Notes under the pieces: model-generated
Database searches by the model: none
What the model was told of the DNA's origin: nothing
The model's input: the letters and a program-made list of their open reading frames with translations, nothing else
Origin: Jiangella aurantiaca
Lineage (GTDB): Bacteria; Actinomycetota; Actinomycetes; Jiangellales; Jiangellaceae
DNA length: 64,000 nucleotides
Direction of reading: 5' to 3'
Assembly: GCF_004349105.1 (NCBI RefSeq)
Contig: NZ_SMLB01000001.1
Coordinates: 1 to 64,000, forward strand
Made by a program: the position numbers and the translations under genes
Shown here: piece by piece, positions 8,137 through 20,911 of the stretch
Layout of the letters: every line of letters starts with the position of its first letter
Numbering within the stretch: the first letter of the stretch is position 1

Positions 8137-9666
8137 GTGGGGCACGACCACTACGCCGAGGTCGACGCGGCCAGGAAGGCCACCGAGGTCCCGTCGGACT
8201 CCGGCGCCGCCAAGCTCGCCGCGCAGGGCAAGCTCTACGTCCGCGACCGCATCGACCTGCTGTTCGACGCCGGCACCTTCGTCGAGGACGGCCAGCTGGC
8301 CAACGCCATGGCCACGAACCTGCCGGCCGACGGCGTCGTCACCGGCCGCGGGCTGGTCGAGGGCCGGCCGGCTCTCGTCGTCGCCAACGACCCCACCGTC
8401 AAGGCCGGGTCCTGGGGCGCCCGGACCGTCGAGAAGATCGTCCGCGTCACCGAGACCGCACTGCGCGACGAGCTGCCGGTGTTCTGGTTCATCGACTCCG
8501 CCGGCGCGCGCATCACCGACCAGGTCGAGCTGTTCCCGGGCCGCCGCGGCGCCGGGCGCATCTTCCACAACCAGATCGCGCTGTCCGGCAAGGTGCCGCA
8601 GATCTGCTGCCTCTTCGGGCCCAGCGCGGCCGGCGGCGCCTACATCCCGTCGTTCTGCGACGTCGTGATCATGGTCGAGGGCAACGCCTCGATGTACCTG
8701 GGCTCGCCGCGGATGGCCGAGATGGTGGTCGGCGAGAAGGTGACGCTGGAGGAGATGGGCGGCGCTCGCATGCACGCGACGGTGTCCGGCTGTGGCGACA
8801 ACCTCGCCGCCGACGACGCCGAGGCGATCGAGCAGGCGAAGGCGTTCTTCTCCTACCTGCCCGGGTCGTGGCGGCAGGCGCCGCCGTCGTACACCGCCGG
8901 TGGTGCCGCCCGCGAGTTCACCCGCGACCTCGTCCCCGCCGAGGAGTCCCTCGGCTACGACATCCACCACGTCATCGACGCGATCGTCGACGACAGCTCG
9001 TTCCTCGAGGTCAAGCCGCTGTTCGCGGCCGAGCTGGTGACCGGGTTCGGGCTGCTGGAGGGCCAGCCGGTCGGCATCGTCGCGAACCAGCCGGCGGTCA
9101 AGGGCGGCGTGCTGTTCACCGACTCCGCGGACAAGGCGGCCCGGTTCATCTGGCTGTGCGACGCGTTCAACGTGCCGCTGATCTACCTGGCCGACGTGCC
9201 CGGCTTCATGATCGGCTCCGAGGTCGAGCGGCAGGGCATCATCCGGCACGGCGCCAAGATGATCACCGCGGTCGCCGAGGCGACGGTGCCGACGGTGTCG
9301 GTGATCATCCGCAAGGCCTACGGGGCCGGCCTCTACGCGATGTGCGGTCCCGGCTTCGGACCCGACGCGTGCCTCGCGCTGCCGACGGCGAAGATCGCCG
9401 TCATGGGCCCGGAGGCCGCCGTCAACGCCGTCTACTTCAACAAGATCGCCGCCATCGCCGACGACGAGGAGCGCGCCGCGTACGTCGCCGGGCTGCGGCT
9501 GGAGTACGAGGCCGACATCGACATCCTGCGGCTGGCGTCCGACCTCGTCATCGACGCGATCGTGGAGCCGGAGGAGCTACGGGGCCAACTGGTCGCCCGC
9601 CTGGCGGCCGCGGCCGGCAAGGACCGCCGGTTCTCCGAGCGCCGGCACGGCGTGCCGCCGGTCTGA
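8137..9666 (+). CDS. Acyl-CoA carboxylase beta (carboxyltransferase) subunit
   Basis: A carboxyltransferase of about 509 residues that moves CO2 from biotin onto an acyl-CoA. Both crotonase-like halves are present: the N-half with FIDSAGARITDQVELFPG, AGRIFHNQ and GPSAAGGAYIPSF, and the C-half with DVPGFMIGSEVERQGIIRHGAK and RKAYGAGLYAMCGPGF. The C-half oxyanion region reads GAGLYAM rather than the GGAYDVM of the PccB in this window, so its substrate differs; a methylcrotonyl-like or other branched acyl-CoA is plausible next to the acyl-CoA dehydrogenase. GTG 8137 follows GGAAGGGGG; GTG 8119 is an alternative. The alpha subunit at 2898-4709 is the natural partner. Confidence 0.85.
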   Translation: MGHDHYAEVDAARKATEVPSDSGAAKLAAQGKLYVRDRIDLLFDAGTFVEDGQLANAMATNLPADGVVTGRGLVEGRPALVVANDPTVKAGSWGARTVEKIVRVTETALRDELPVFWFIDSAGARITDQVELFPGRRGAGRIFHNQIALSGKVPQICCLFGPSAAGGAYIPSFCDVVIMVEGNASMYLGSPRMAEMVVGEKVTLEEMGGARMHATVSGCGDNLAADDAEAIEQAKAFFSYLPGSWRQAPPSYTAGGAAREFTRDLVPAEESLGYDIHHVIDAIVDDSSFLEVKPLFAAELVTGFGLLEGQPVGIVANQPAVKGGVLFTDSADKAARFIWLCDAFNVPLIYLADVPGFMIGSEVERQGIIRHGAKMITAVAEATVPTVSVIIRKAYGAGLYAMCGPGFGPDACLALPTAKIAVMGPEAAVNAVYFNKIAAIADDEERAAYVAGLRLEYEADIDILRLASDLVIDAIVEPEELRGQLVARLAAAAGKDRRFSERRHGVPPV

Positions 9667-9672
9667 GCGCCG

Positions 9673-10350
9673 TCAGCGGGCCGCGCGGCGGGCGCGGCGG
9701 CGGACCGGCTCGTGGTCGGGGTCGGTGCGCCACAGCTCGGTGATCGAGACGCCGAGCCGGCCCAGCAGGGTCCGCAGCAGCGGCAGCGACAGCCCGACGA
9801 CCGCGTGGTGGTCGCCGTCGATGGCGGTGACGAACGGGCCGCCGAGGCCGTCGATGGTGAACGCGCCGGCCACCCGCAGCGGCTCGCCGGTGGCGACGTA
9901 GGCGCGGATCTCGGCGTCGGAGAGGTCGGCGAAGTGCACCGTCGTGCTGGCGGTGTCGCCGATGGCCCGGCCGGTGCCGCCGTCCTCGGGCTCGCGCAGG
10001 TCGATCAGCCAATGGCCGGTGTGCAGCACACCGGACCGGCCGCGCATGCGCTGCCAGCGGCGCACCGCGTCGACGGAGTCGGCCGGCTTGCCGTGGATCT
10101 CGCCGTCGAGCTCGAGCACGGAGTCGCAGCCGAGGACGATCATGCCGGTGAACGTCTTGCCGGCGACCTGTTCCGCCTTGGCGCGGCCGAGCAGCAGTGG
10201 GACGTCGTGCGGCGGGAGCGGCCCGCGCGCCCGGGCGTCGGCCAGGACGGCGTCCTCGTCGACGCCGGAGACCTGGACCACGGGTTCGATGCCGGCCGAG
10301 CGCAGGGTCGCCAGCCGGGCGGGGGACTGGGAAGCGAGCAGCAGGCGCAC
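9673..10350 (-). CDS. maf: Maf nucleoside-triphosphate pyrophosphatase
   Basis: A 225-residue Maf/HAM1-fold enzyme that hydrolyses non-canonical or bulk NTPs (dTTP/UTP/m5UTP types) to the monophosphate. It opens with LLLASQSPARLATLRSAGIEP, the family signature (S-x-S-x-x-R), and carries the catalytic Asp in VLGCDSVLELDG and the GKP turn. Compared with E. coli Maf it has an insert near residue 125 (EPEDGGTGRA), common in actinobacteria. GTG 10350 has GAGG six nt upstream; two more GTGs precede it. The gene keeps its conserved place between accA3 and accE-pccB. Confidence 0.9.
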   Translation of the reverse strand: MRLLLASQSPARLATLRSAGIEPVVQVSGVDEDAVLADARARGPLPPHDVPLLLGRAKAEQVAGKTFTGMIVLGCDSVLELDGEIHGKPADSVDAVRRWQRMRGRSGVLHTGHWLIDLREPEDGGTGRAIGDTASTTVHFADLSDAEIRAYVATGEPLRVAGAFTIDGLGGPFVTAIDGDHHAVVGLSLPLLRTLLGRLGVSITELWRTDPDHEPVRRRARRAAR

Positions 10351-10372
10351 CACGGACCTCACGTTACCGAAA

Positions 10373-10431
10373 ATGATCATCGGCGGTCGATGCCTGAAAC
10401 GGATCGGCCGCCGCCGATATCGGGTGATCAT
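10373..10431. repeat. Hairpin in the maf upstream gap
   Basis: A nested inverted repeat: the outer arms are ATGATCA (10373-10379) and TGATCAT (10425-10431), and the inner arms ATCGGCGG (10379-10386) and CCGCCGAT (10411-10418). It lies between the maf start and the 3' end of the symporter gene and could end symporter transcription. It shares only the short TGATCA ends with the palindromes at 43711, 49605 and 50661 and is not counted with them. Confidence 0.4.
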
Positions 10432-10544
10432 GGTCATGGAGAGGCTAACCCGCGGTCGGCCGCTTTGTCTCGGCCTTGCCCGGGACCCGGCCCGGCCGCT
10501 GGAGGGCCGCCGTCACATCCGACAGCAGCCCTCCAGCGCGGCGA

Positions 10545-11966
10545 TCAGGCCGTCGCCAGGCTCCCCGGCCGGGTCGCGGCCTCGTCGGCCTCCGGCGCGG
10601 GCCGGTCCTCGCCGCCGTCGGCGAACACGTCACCGCGCCGGTCGGAGTTGTAGACCGCCACGTCCAGCAGACCCTCGCGCTTGGCGACGATGGTCGGGAC
10701 CAGCGCCTGCCCGGCGACGTTGACCGCCGTCCGGCCCATGTCGAGGATCGGGTCGACGGCCAGCAGCAGGCCCACGCCGGCCAGCGGCAGGCCCAGCGTC
10801 GACAGCGTCAGCGTGAGCATGACGGTGGCGCCCGTCGTGCCGGCGGTCGCGGCCGAGCCGACGACGGAGACCAGCACGATCAGCAGGTAGTCGGACACCG
10901 ACAGGTCCAGGCCGAAGAACTGCGCGACGAAGATCGCGGCGATCGCCGGGTAGATCGCGGCGCAACCGTCCATCTTCGTCGTCGCGCCGAACGGCACCGC
11001 GAACGACGCGTACGACCGCGAGACGCCGAGGTTGCGCTCGGTGACCTGCTCGGTGACCGGCAGCGTGCCGACCGACGAGCGCGACACGAACGCCAGCTGG
11101 ATGGCCGGCCAGGCGCCGGTGAAGAACTTGACCGGGTTCAGGCCGTGCGAGCGCAGCAGGATCGGGTAGACGGCGAACAGCACCAGCGCCAGGCCGATGT
11201 AGATGGCCAGCGTGAACCGGCCGAGCGAGCCGATGGCGTCCCAGCCGTAGTCGGCGACGGCGTAGCCCAGCAGGCCGATGGTGCCGATCGGGGCCAGCCG
11301 GATGATCCACCAGAGCACCTTCTGCACGATCGACAGCGCGGCCCGGTTGAACGCGAGGAACGGCTCGGCCTTCTCGCCGTGCTTCAGGGCGGCGATGCCG
11401 ATGGCCGCCGACACGACCACGAACTGCAGCACGTTGAAGCTGAGGCTGGTGGTCGCCGCGCCGGTCTCGGGGTCGAGCGACGTGTCCGCCGTCAGGGCGA
11501 GGAAGTTGGTCGGGACCAGGCTGGTGAGGAACGCCCACCAGTCGCCGGTGCGGCCCGGCTCGGCGGCCTGGTCCTGCGTGACGGACGTGTGCTCGCCCGG
11601 CTGCAGGATCAGGCCGAGCGCGATCCCGATGGCGACCGCGATCAAGGCGGTGATCGCGAACCACAGCAGCGTCTGCCCGGCCAGCCGGGCCGCGTTGGTG
11701 ACGTTGCGCAGGTTCGCGATGCTCGCGACGATCGCGGTGAAGATCAGCGGGATGACGGCCGCGCGCAGCAGGTCGACGAAGAGCCCGCCGACGGTGTCGA
11801 GAGTGCTGGTCAGCCAGTTGGGGTTGCCGTCGGCGGCCGGGCCCAGCTCGCGGGCCACGAGGCCGAGGACGATTCCGAGCGCCAGGCCGATCAGGACCTG
11901 GACGGAGAACGAGGGCAGGCGCAGCCGGCGGGACGCGGGCGCGCCTGCGGTCGCGGTTTCGGACAT
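10545..11966 (-). CDS. DAACS-family cation symporter, possibly for cystine
   Basis: A 473-residue sodium/proton-coupled symporter of the dicarboxylate/amino acid:cation family. The fold's re-entrant loops are visible: the serine-rich SRSSVGTLPV near residue 300, TTKMDGCAAIYP in helix 7, and the substrate-contacting DMGRTAVNVAG in helix 8. About eight membrane segments flank these, and a charged cytoplasmic tail ends the protein. ATG 11966 has GGAAGG seven nt upstream. The family includes glutamate, dicarboxylate and cystine (TcyP) carriers. A cysteine-type leader peptide 111 bp upstream argues for cystine; substrate assignment is inference. Confidence 0.85.
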   Translation of the reverse strand: MSETATAGAPASRRLRLPSFSVQVLIGLALGIVLGLVARELGPAADGNPNWLTSTLDTVGGLFVDLLRAAVIPLIFTAIVASIANLRNVTNAARLAGQTLLWFAITALIAVAIGIALGLILQPGEHTSVTQDQAAEPGRTGDWWAFLTSLVPTNFLALTADTSLDPETGAATTSLSFNVLQFVVVSAAIGIAALKHGEKAEPFLAFNRAALSIVQKVLWWIIRLAPIGTIGLLGYAVADYGWDAIGSLGRFTLAIYIGLALVLFAVYPILLRSHGLNPVKFFTGAWPAIQLAFVSRSSVGTLPVTEQVTERNLGVSRSYASFAVPFGATTKMDGCAAIYPAIAAIFVAQFFGLDLSVSDYLLIVLVSVVGSAATAGTTGATVMLTLTLSTLGLPLAGVGLLLAVDPILDMGRTAVNVAGQALVPTIVAKREGLLDVAVYNSDRRGDVFADGGEDRPAPEADEAATRPGSLATA

Positions 11967-12010
11967 GCGAAGACCTTCCGGAACGGGGAGGGGACGGGGT
12001 GAGGCGGGGA

Positions 12011-12067
12011 CCGCGCGCGGGCAGACGGCGCCGATCGAGGGCAGGGCTCCGCCCGGGGCGCGCGCGG
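12011..12067 (-). promoter_or_regulatory. Inverted repeat in the symporter leader, possible attenuator stem
   Basis: Perfect 9-bp arms CCGCGCGCG (12011-12019) and CGCGCGCGG (12059-12067) lie between the leader peptide stop (12078) and the symporter ATG (11966). In the transcript they can form a strong GC stem enclosing a GC-rich loop with further pairing options. Such a stem could terminate transcription or hide the ribosome site depending on where the leader-translating ribosome stands. The mechanism is inferred. Confidence 0.45.
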
Positions 12068-12077
12068 ATGCGGCTAG

Positions 12078-12155
12078 CTAGGCCGGACAGGCAGAGCTGG
12101 CCTGCCGTCGCAGATCGACGTGCAGGCGCTGAGTGAGACCCCAGATGTTCACCAT
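12078..12155 (-). CDS. Cysteine-type regulatory leader peptide
   Basis: A 25-codon reading frame too short for routine gene calling. It starts at ATG 12155, with GAGG about eight nt upstream, and ends at TAG. Its C-terminal part reads LTQRLHVDLRRQASSACPA. This matches the actinobacterial putative leader peptide pattern (R-x-H-x-D-L-x-R-x-x-S-x-x-C near the C-terminus), found before sulfur-acquisition genes and known in mycobacteria for cysteine-responsive attenuation. The single Cys codon stands three codons before the stop, where a stalled ribosome would affect the following stem. The next gene on the strand is the DAACS symporter. Recognition is by motif memory, not by search. Confidence 0.75.
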   Translation of the reverse strand: MVNIWGLTQRLHVDLRRQASSACPA

Positions 12156-12272
12156 GTCAGCGTCCTCAACGACCCGGGTTGACGTGGGTATTCCCGATTT
12201 CCGCCAGTATTTCGCGGCCAGTGGCGAATGACGTAGGTCACACCCGTGGTCCCGGCCGACCGGAACGGCACG

Positions 12273-13937
12273 TCAGAGGCGGGCCAGCGCCTCGCGCAGC
12301 GGGTCGAGGCCGAGCGAGCCGAGGTCGAGCGCCGCGCGGTGGAACTCGCGCAGGTCGAACGCGTCGCCCTTGCGCCGCTGTGCGTCGTCGCGGGCGGCCA
12401 GCCAGATCCGCTCGCCGATCTTGTATGACGGCGCCTGCCCGGGCCAGCCGAGGTAGCGGTCCAGTTCGAAGCGGAGGAACTCTTCGGGCAGGCGGCAGTG
12501 GGCGCGCAGGAACGCGTACGCCGACTCCGGCGTCCACACGCCGGCCGGCAGCTCGTCGGCCGCCACCACCGACGCCGGGATCTGCTTGCCGAGGTGGACG
12601 CCGATGTCGACGACGACCCGGGCGGCGCGGAACGCCTGGCTGTCGAGCATGCCGAGGCGGTCGCCGGGGTCGTCGAGGAAGCCGAGGTCGGCCATCAGCC
12701 GCTCGGCGTAGAGCGCCCAGCCCTCGCCGTGGCCGGACACCCAGCACAGCAGCCGCTGCCAGCGGTTGAGCACCTCGCGGCGGTAGATGACCTGGGCGAC
12801 CTGCAGGTGGTGGCCGGGCACGCCCTCGTGGAAGACCGTCGTGGTCTCGCGCCAGGTCGAGAACTCCTCGACGCCCTCGGGCACCGACCACCACATGCGG
12901 CCGGGGCGGGTGAAGTCCTCGCTCGGGCTGGTGTAGTAGATGCCGCCCTCCTTGGTGGGCGCGATGCGGCACTCCAGCCGGCGGATCGGCTCCGGGATGT
13001 CGAAGTGCACGCCGCTCATCGCCTCGATGGTGCGGTCGGACAGCTTCTGCATCCACTCCTGCAGCGCGTCGGTTCCGGCGATCTTGCGGGCGGGGTCGGC
13101 GTCGAGGGCGGCGACGGCGTCGTCGACGGTGCCGCCGGGGACGATGTCCTGCGCGACCTCGGCCAGCTCGGTCTCGATGCGGGCCAGCTCGGCGACGCCC
13201 CACTCGTAGGTCTCGTCGAGGTCGACGGTGGCACCGAGGAAGTAGCGGGAGGCGACGGCGTAGGCGTCGCGGCCGACGGCGTCCTGCTCGCGCGCCACCG
13301 GGGCCACCGTCTCGGCGAGGTAGCCGCCGAACGACCGGAACGCCTCGGACGCCGCCGCGGCGGCCGCGTCGAGGTAGGCGCGCAGCGCCTCCGGACCGCC
13401 CGCGGCCAGGCCGGTGAAGAACGTGTTCGCGACCCGGCCGGCCTGCTCGGCGACGGCGAGCACCTGACGGCGGGCCGGCGGGAGGCCCGCGGCGACGTCG
13501 GCGTCCATCGTCCGCCGGTACTGATCCAGCGCCGTGGGCACGGCGCGCATGCGGGCGGCGATGTTCGCCCACTGCTCGTCGGTGTCGGTCGGCATCAGGT
13601 CGAACGTCTCGCGGGCCCAGTGCATCGGGCTCTCGATGACGTTGAGGTTGCGGTTCAGCCCGACGTCGTCCAGCTCGACGTCGAGCGACAGCCGCTCGCG
13701 CATCGCCTTGCCCGCGACCCGCTCCCGCTCGTCGGCCGCTGTGGCCGTCTCGAGTGCGGCAAGAGTCCGCTCCGCGAGCGCCCGGCGCTGCGCGAACCCG
13801 TCCGGCGACAGGTCCGTGCTCTGGGCGTCGTAGCCGCTCAGGCCGGCGTAGGTGGCGGTGTAGGGGTCGAGGGCAGCGTACTCGTCGACGTAGGCGTCAG
13901 CGATCTCGTCGACGGACGGCGGCTGCGGAGTCGTCAC
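12273..13937 (-). CDS. DUF885 family putative zinc peptidase
   Basis: A 554-residue, mainly helical, soluble protein of the DUF885 family. The likely metal site is HEGVPGHH (HExxxH-like, near residue 370) with a downstream GHGEGWALYAERL segment holding the conserved Glu. Related proteins resemble M3/M32-type metallopeptidases, and some members cleave small peptides, but the physiological substrate is unknown. There is no signal peptide (MTTPQPPSVDEIADAYVDEY), so it is cytoplasmic. The start is GTG 13937. It lies 60 bp downstream of accE on the same strand and may be read with it. Confidence 0.85.
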   Translation of the reverse strand: MTTPQPPSVDEIADAYVDEYAALDPYTATYAGLSGYDAQSTDLSPDGFAQRRALAERTLAALETATAADERERVAGKAMRERLSLDVELDDVGLNRNLNVIESPMHWARETFDLMPTDTDEQWANIAARMRAVPTALDQYRRTMDADVAAGLPPARRQVLAVAEQAGRVANTFFTGLAAGGPEALRAYLDAAAAAASEAFRSFGGYLAETVAPVAREQDAVGRDAYAVASRYFLGATVDLDETYEWGVAELARIETELAEVAQDIVPGGTVDDAVAALDADPARKIAGTDALQEWMQKLSDRTIEAMSGVHFDIPEPIRRLECRIAPTKEGGIYYTSPSEDFTRPGRMWWSVPEGVEEFSTWRETTTVFHEGVPGHHLQVAQVIYRREVLNRWQRLLCWVSGHGEGWALYAERLMADLGFLDDPGDRLGMLDSQAFRAARVVVDIGVHLGKQIPASVVAADELPAGVWTPESAYAFLRAHCRLPEEFLRFELDRYLGWPGQAPSYKIGERIWLAARDDAQRRKGDAFDLREFHRAALDLGSLGLDPLREALARL

Positions 13938-13997
13938 GCTGCGACCCTATCCGGGCGATCCTTGCGGCGAGAAGGACGATCGACGGGCAGATCCTCG

Positions 13998-14207
13998 TCA
14001 ATGCGGCAGCGCGCTGGCCCGCCATGCGCCGGCGCCCGGGGTGAGCGGCGCCCGTCGCCTCGTCCAGTACGACGCCCACGCCGACCGCGGCGGGCTCGCC
14101 GACGCGCGTCCGGCCGCGGCCTTCGCCGTCAGTACCACGACGAGCGCGACCAGCTCCTCGTCGGTCGGGTTTCCCCGGACCACCCGCAGCAGCGGCGTCT
14201 CGCTCAC
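13998..14207 (-). CDS. accE: Acyl-CoA carboxylase epsilon subunit
   Basis: A 69-residue protein directly downstream of pccB. Actinobacterial epsilon subunits (AccE/PccE) are short, poorly conserved and share a start of the type LLRVVRGNPTDEELVALVVVLTA, which is seen here, followed by a Trp-containing basic tail. It stabilises and raises the activity of the alpha-beta carboxylase complex. GTG 14207 has AGGG eight nt upstream; GTG 14216 would add three residues. The gap to pccB is 24 bp, consistent with one transcript. Confidence 0.88.
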   Translation of the reverse strand: MSETPLLRVVRGNPTDEELVALVVVLTAKAAAGRASASPPRSAWASYWTRRRAPLTPGAGAWRASALPH

Positions 14208-14231
14208 GCCGTCCACCCTAATGGCCGCCGC

Positions 14232-15833
<1,602 letters not shown>

Positions 15834-15938
15834 GTCGTGGCCTCCGTGATCGGTGGAGCCCTAGCAGGGTAGAGCACGTCCGTCTCGCACTGTGGGGCAC
15901 GGCCGCGGCGTTCCACGTCGGCTGTCTACGCTGGGCGC

Positions 15939-18595
<2,657 letters not shown>

Positions 18596-18596
<1 letters not shown>

Positions 18597-19336
18597 TGTG
18601 GTCGGTGCACCGGGTCGCGACCACGGGGTCGACCAACGCCGACGTCGCCGCGGCGGCCCGCTCCGGTGCCGCTGAGGGCTACGCCGTCGTCGCCGACCAC
18701 CAGAGCGCGGGCCGCGGCCGGCTGGATCGCCGCTGGGAGGCTCCGCCCGGCACGGCGCTGGCGATGTCGTTCCTGCTCCGGCCCGATGGCGTCCCGGCGA
18801 CCCGGTGGTCGTGGCTGCCGTTGCTGGCCGGGGTCGCCGTCGTCGACGCGGTCGCGGCGGCGGCCGGGGCGTCCGCCGTCCTCAAGTGGCCGAACGACGT
18901 GCTGCTGGACGGCGGCAAGCTGTCCGGCATCCTCGCCGAGCGGGTCGAGACGCCGTCCGGGCCGGCCGCCGTCCTCGGCATCGGGCTCAACGTCGCGCAG
19001 ACGCCGGACCAGCTGCCACCCGGAGGGGCGTCGCTCGCACCGTACGGCGCCGCGGCCGACGCCGTGCTCGACGCCGTCGTGGACGGGCTGGCGGTGCGGT
19101 ATTCGGATTGGCGGGCGGCCGCCGGCGACCCGTACGCGTCCGGGCTGGCCGCCGACTACGCCCGCCGCTGCGACACGATCGGCCGCCACGTCCGGGCCGA
19201 GCTGCCCGGGGGCGAGGCCGTCGTGGGCCGGGCGACGCGCGTCGACGACGCCGGGCGGCTGGTGCTGCGGGTCGACGGCACCGGCGACGAGGTCGCGGTC
19301 GGCGCCGGCGATGTCGTCCACCTGCGGCCGCAGTGA
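18596..19336 (+). CDS. birA: Biotin--[acetyl-CoA-carboxylase] ligase
   Basis: A 246-residue monofunctional biotin protein ligase that makes biotinyl-AMP and attaches biotin to the AMKM lysine of the carboxylase alpha subunit. Motifs are TGSTNAD, the adenylate-binding AGRGRLDRRW and KWPNDVLLDGGKLSGILAE, plus GIGLNV. It begins directly with the catalytic domain, lacking the N-terminal helix-turn-helix of E. coli BirA, so it should not be a repressor. ATG 18596 overlaps the ppc stop. The position beside accE-pccB is conserved in actinobacteria. Confidence 0.93.
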
Positions 19337-19382
19337 GAGCGCCTGTTCTCGCCTGCGGGTCCGACGTGCCAGGATTCACGAC

Positions 19383-19892
19383 ATGGGGTTTTCCGACAAG
19401 CACCTCAGCGACGACGAGCAGGTGATCTACCACCTGCACACGCACGTCAAGGCGCTGATCGTGCCGGTGCTGGTGTTGTTGCTGCTGGCGGCAGGCGTCG
19501 GCTTCGGCCTGGGCGCGCTGCCCGACGACGAGCTGGTCGGCACGGTGGGCCGCTGGGCCATCGTCATCGTCGGCATCGTGGCGCTGTGCGCGTGGGTCAT
19601 CTGGCCGTTCCTCACCTGGCTGACCACGACGTACACCATCACCAGCGAGCGACTGGTCACGCGGCGCGGCATCATCACCCGCACCGGCCGTGACATCCCG
19701 CTGCGGGTCATCAACGACGTCGCCTACGAGATGCAGCTCAACGACCGCATCCTGCGCTGCGGCACGCTGGTGGTGTCGGCCGCCAGCGAGCAGGGCCAGG
19801 TGCGGCTCCACGACGTGCCGCGGGTGCAGCAGGTGCAGTTGCGGCTCAGCGAGCTCGTGCGCGAGGCGCACGACGAGGACGAGCGCGCGTGA
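19383..19892 (+). CDS. PH-domain (bPH2) membrane protein
   Basis: A 169-residue inner-membrane protein. Two membrane helices (about residues 25-48 and 58-80) are followed by a bacterial PH-like domain starting TTTYTITSERLVTRRGIITRTGRDIPLRVINDV, the DUF304/bPH2 signature, and ending in a charged tail. Its role is unknown. The corresponding mycobacterial gene (Rv3278c type) has the same place beside birA. The stop overlaps the cyclase start (GTGA), suggesting coupled translation with a signalling enzyme. Confidence 0.85.
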   Translation: MGFSDKHLSDDEQVIYHLHTHVKALIVPVLVLLLLAAGVGFGLGALPDDELVGTVGRWAIVIVGIVALCAWVIWPFLTWLTTTYTITSERLVTRRGIITRTGRDIPLRVINDVAYEMQLNDRILRCGTLVVSAASEQGQVRLHDVPRVQQVQLRLSELVREAHDEDERA

Positions 19893-20911
19893 CCCTGCCG
19901 CCCGAACCGCCGCGGAAACCGACCCCCGACGAGCTCGAACGGCTGCTGCTCGGTGCGTCCCGCCGCTACACGCGGGAGCAGATCGCCGAGGGCGCCGGGC
20001 TCACCGTCGACGAGGTGACGCGGTACTGGCGGGCGCTGGGGTTCCCCGACGTCGGCGAGGAGCAGGCGTTCACCGTCTGGGACATGGAGGCGCTACGCGG
20101 CGTCACCGAGCTGGTGCGCGACGAGGTGGTCGACGAGGCCACCGCGGTGCAGATGGTGCGGGCGCTGGGCCGGATGACCGGCCGCCTGGCGGAGTGGCAC
20201 GTCGAGACGCTCGCCGAGATCATCGAGGACAACGAGGCCGCCGGGCACGGCACCGGCAGCCGGCTGACGTCGGCGTACCTGGTGGCGCAGAAGCTGTTGC
20301 CGGAGTTCGAGCGGCTGCTCATCTACGCGTGGCGGCGCAAGCTGGCCGCGTCCGTCAACCGGCTGGTCGCCATCGGCCGCATCGGCGACGCGCCGCTGCT
20401 GGCGGCACCCGCGTCCGTCGGGTTCGCCGACCTCGTCTCGTTCACCCGGCTCTCCCGCGGCCTGAGCGTCGACGAGCTCGGCCAGCTGGTCGAGCGGTTC
20501 GAGGCCACCACGAACGACGTCATCTTCGGCACCGGCGGGCGGGTGATCAAGACGCTCGGCGACGAGGTCGTGTTCACGGCCGACGACCCCGAGACCGCAG
20601 CGCTGATCGGCTGCCGGCTGGTCGAGGAGATCGGCGAGAACGCCGACCTGCCCGACATCCGGGTCGGCATCGCGACCGGCCCGGTGGTGGCCCGGCTCGG
20701 CGACGTGTTCGGCACCCCGACGAACCTCGCCGCCCGCCTGACCGCGCTGGCAGAGCGGAACACCGTACTGATCGACGACGTGACGGCGAAGGAGCTGGCC
20801 GACGCGCCCGCCTTCGCGCTGCGCGCGCTGCCGCCGACGACGGTGCGCGGCCTCGGCGTCGTCAACGCGTTCACCGTCACCCCGCGCCGCGAACCCCCGG
20901 CGCCGGCATGA
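19889..20911 (+). CDS. cya: Class III adenylate cyclase
   Basis: A 340-residue soluble cyclase. Residues 1-165 are a helical regulatory domain beginning with a helix-turn-helix-like stretch (RYTREQIAEGAGLTVDEVTRYWRA), like the autoinhibitory, pH-sensing half of Mycobacterium Rv1264. The catalytic domain follows: metal aspartates Asp181 (VGFADLVSFT) and Asp225 (KTLGDEVVF), and TNLAARL with the transition-state Asn and Arg. Position next to birA and the PH-domain gene agrees with the single-copy Cya of Streptomyces, a regulator of spore germination and secondary metabolism; orthology by synteny is inferred. GTG 19889 overlaps the previous stop. Confidence 0.88.
   Translation: MTLPPEPPRKPTPDELERLLLGASRRYTREQIAEGAGLTVDEVTRYWRALGFPDVGEEQAFTVWDMEALRGVTELVRDEVVDEATAVQMVRALGRMTGRLAEWHVETLAEIIEDNEAAGHGTGSRLTSAYLVAQKLLPEFERLLIYAWRRKLAASVNRLVAIGRIGDAPLLAAPASVGFADLVSFTRLSRGLSVDELGQLVERFEATTNDVIFGTGGRVIKTLGDEVVFTADDPETAALIGCRLVEEIGENADLPDIRVGIATGPVVARLGDVFGTPTNLAARLTALAERNTVLIDDVTAKELADAPAFALRALPPTTVRGLGVVNAFTVTPRREPPAPA

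Noticed and set aside
10373-10431. Assigning the hairpin near maf to palindrome family 2.
   Set aside because: It shares only the TGATCA ends; its inner arms and length differ.
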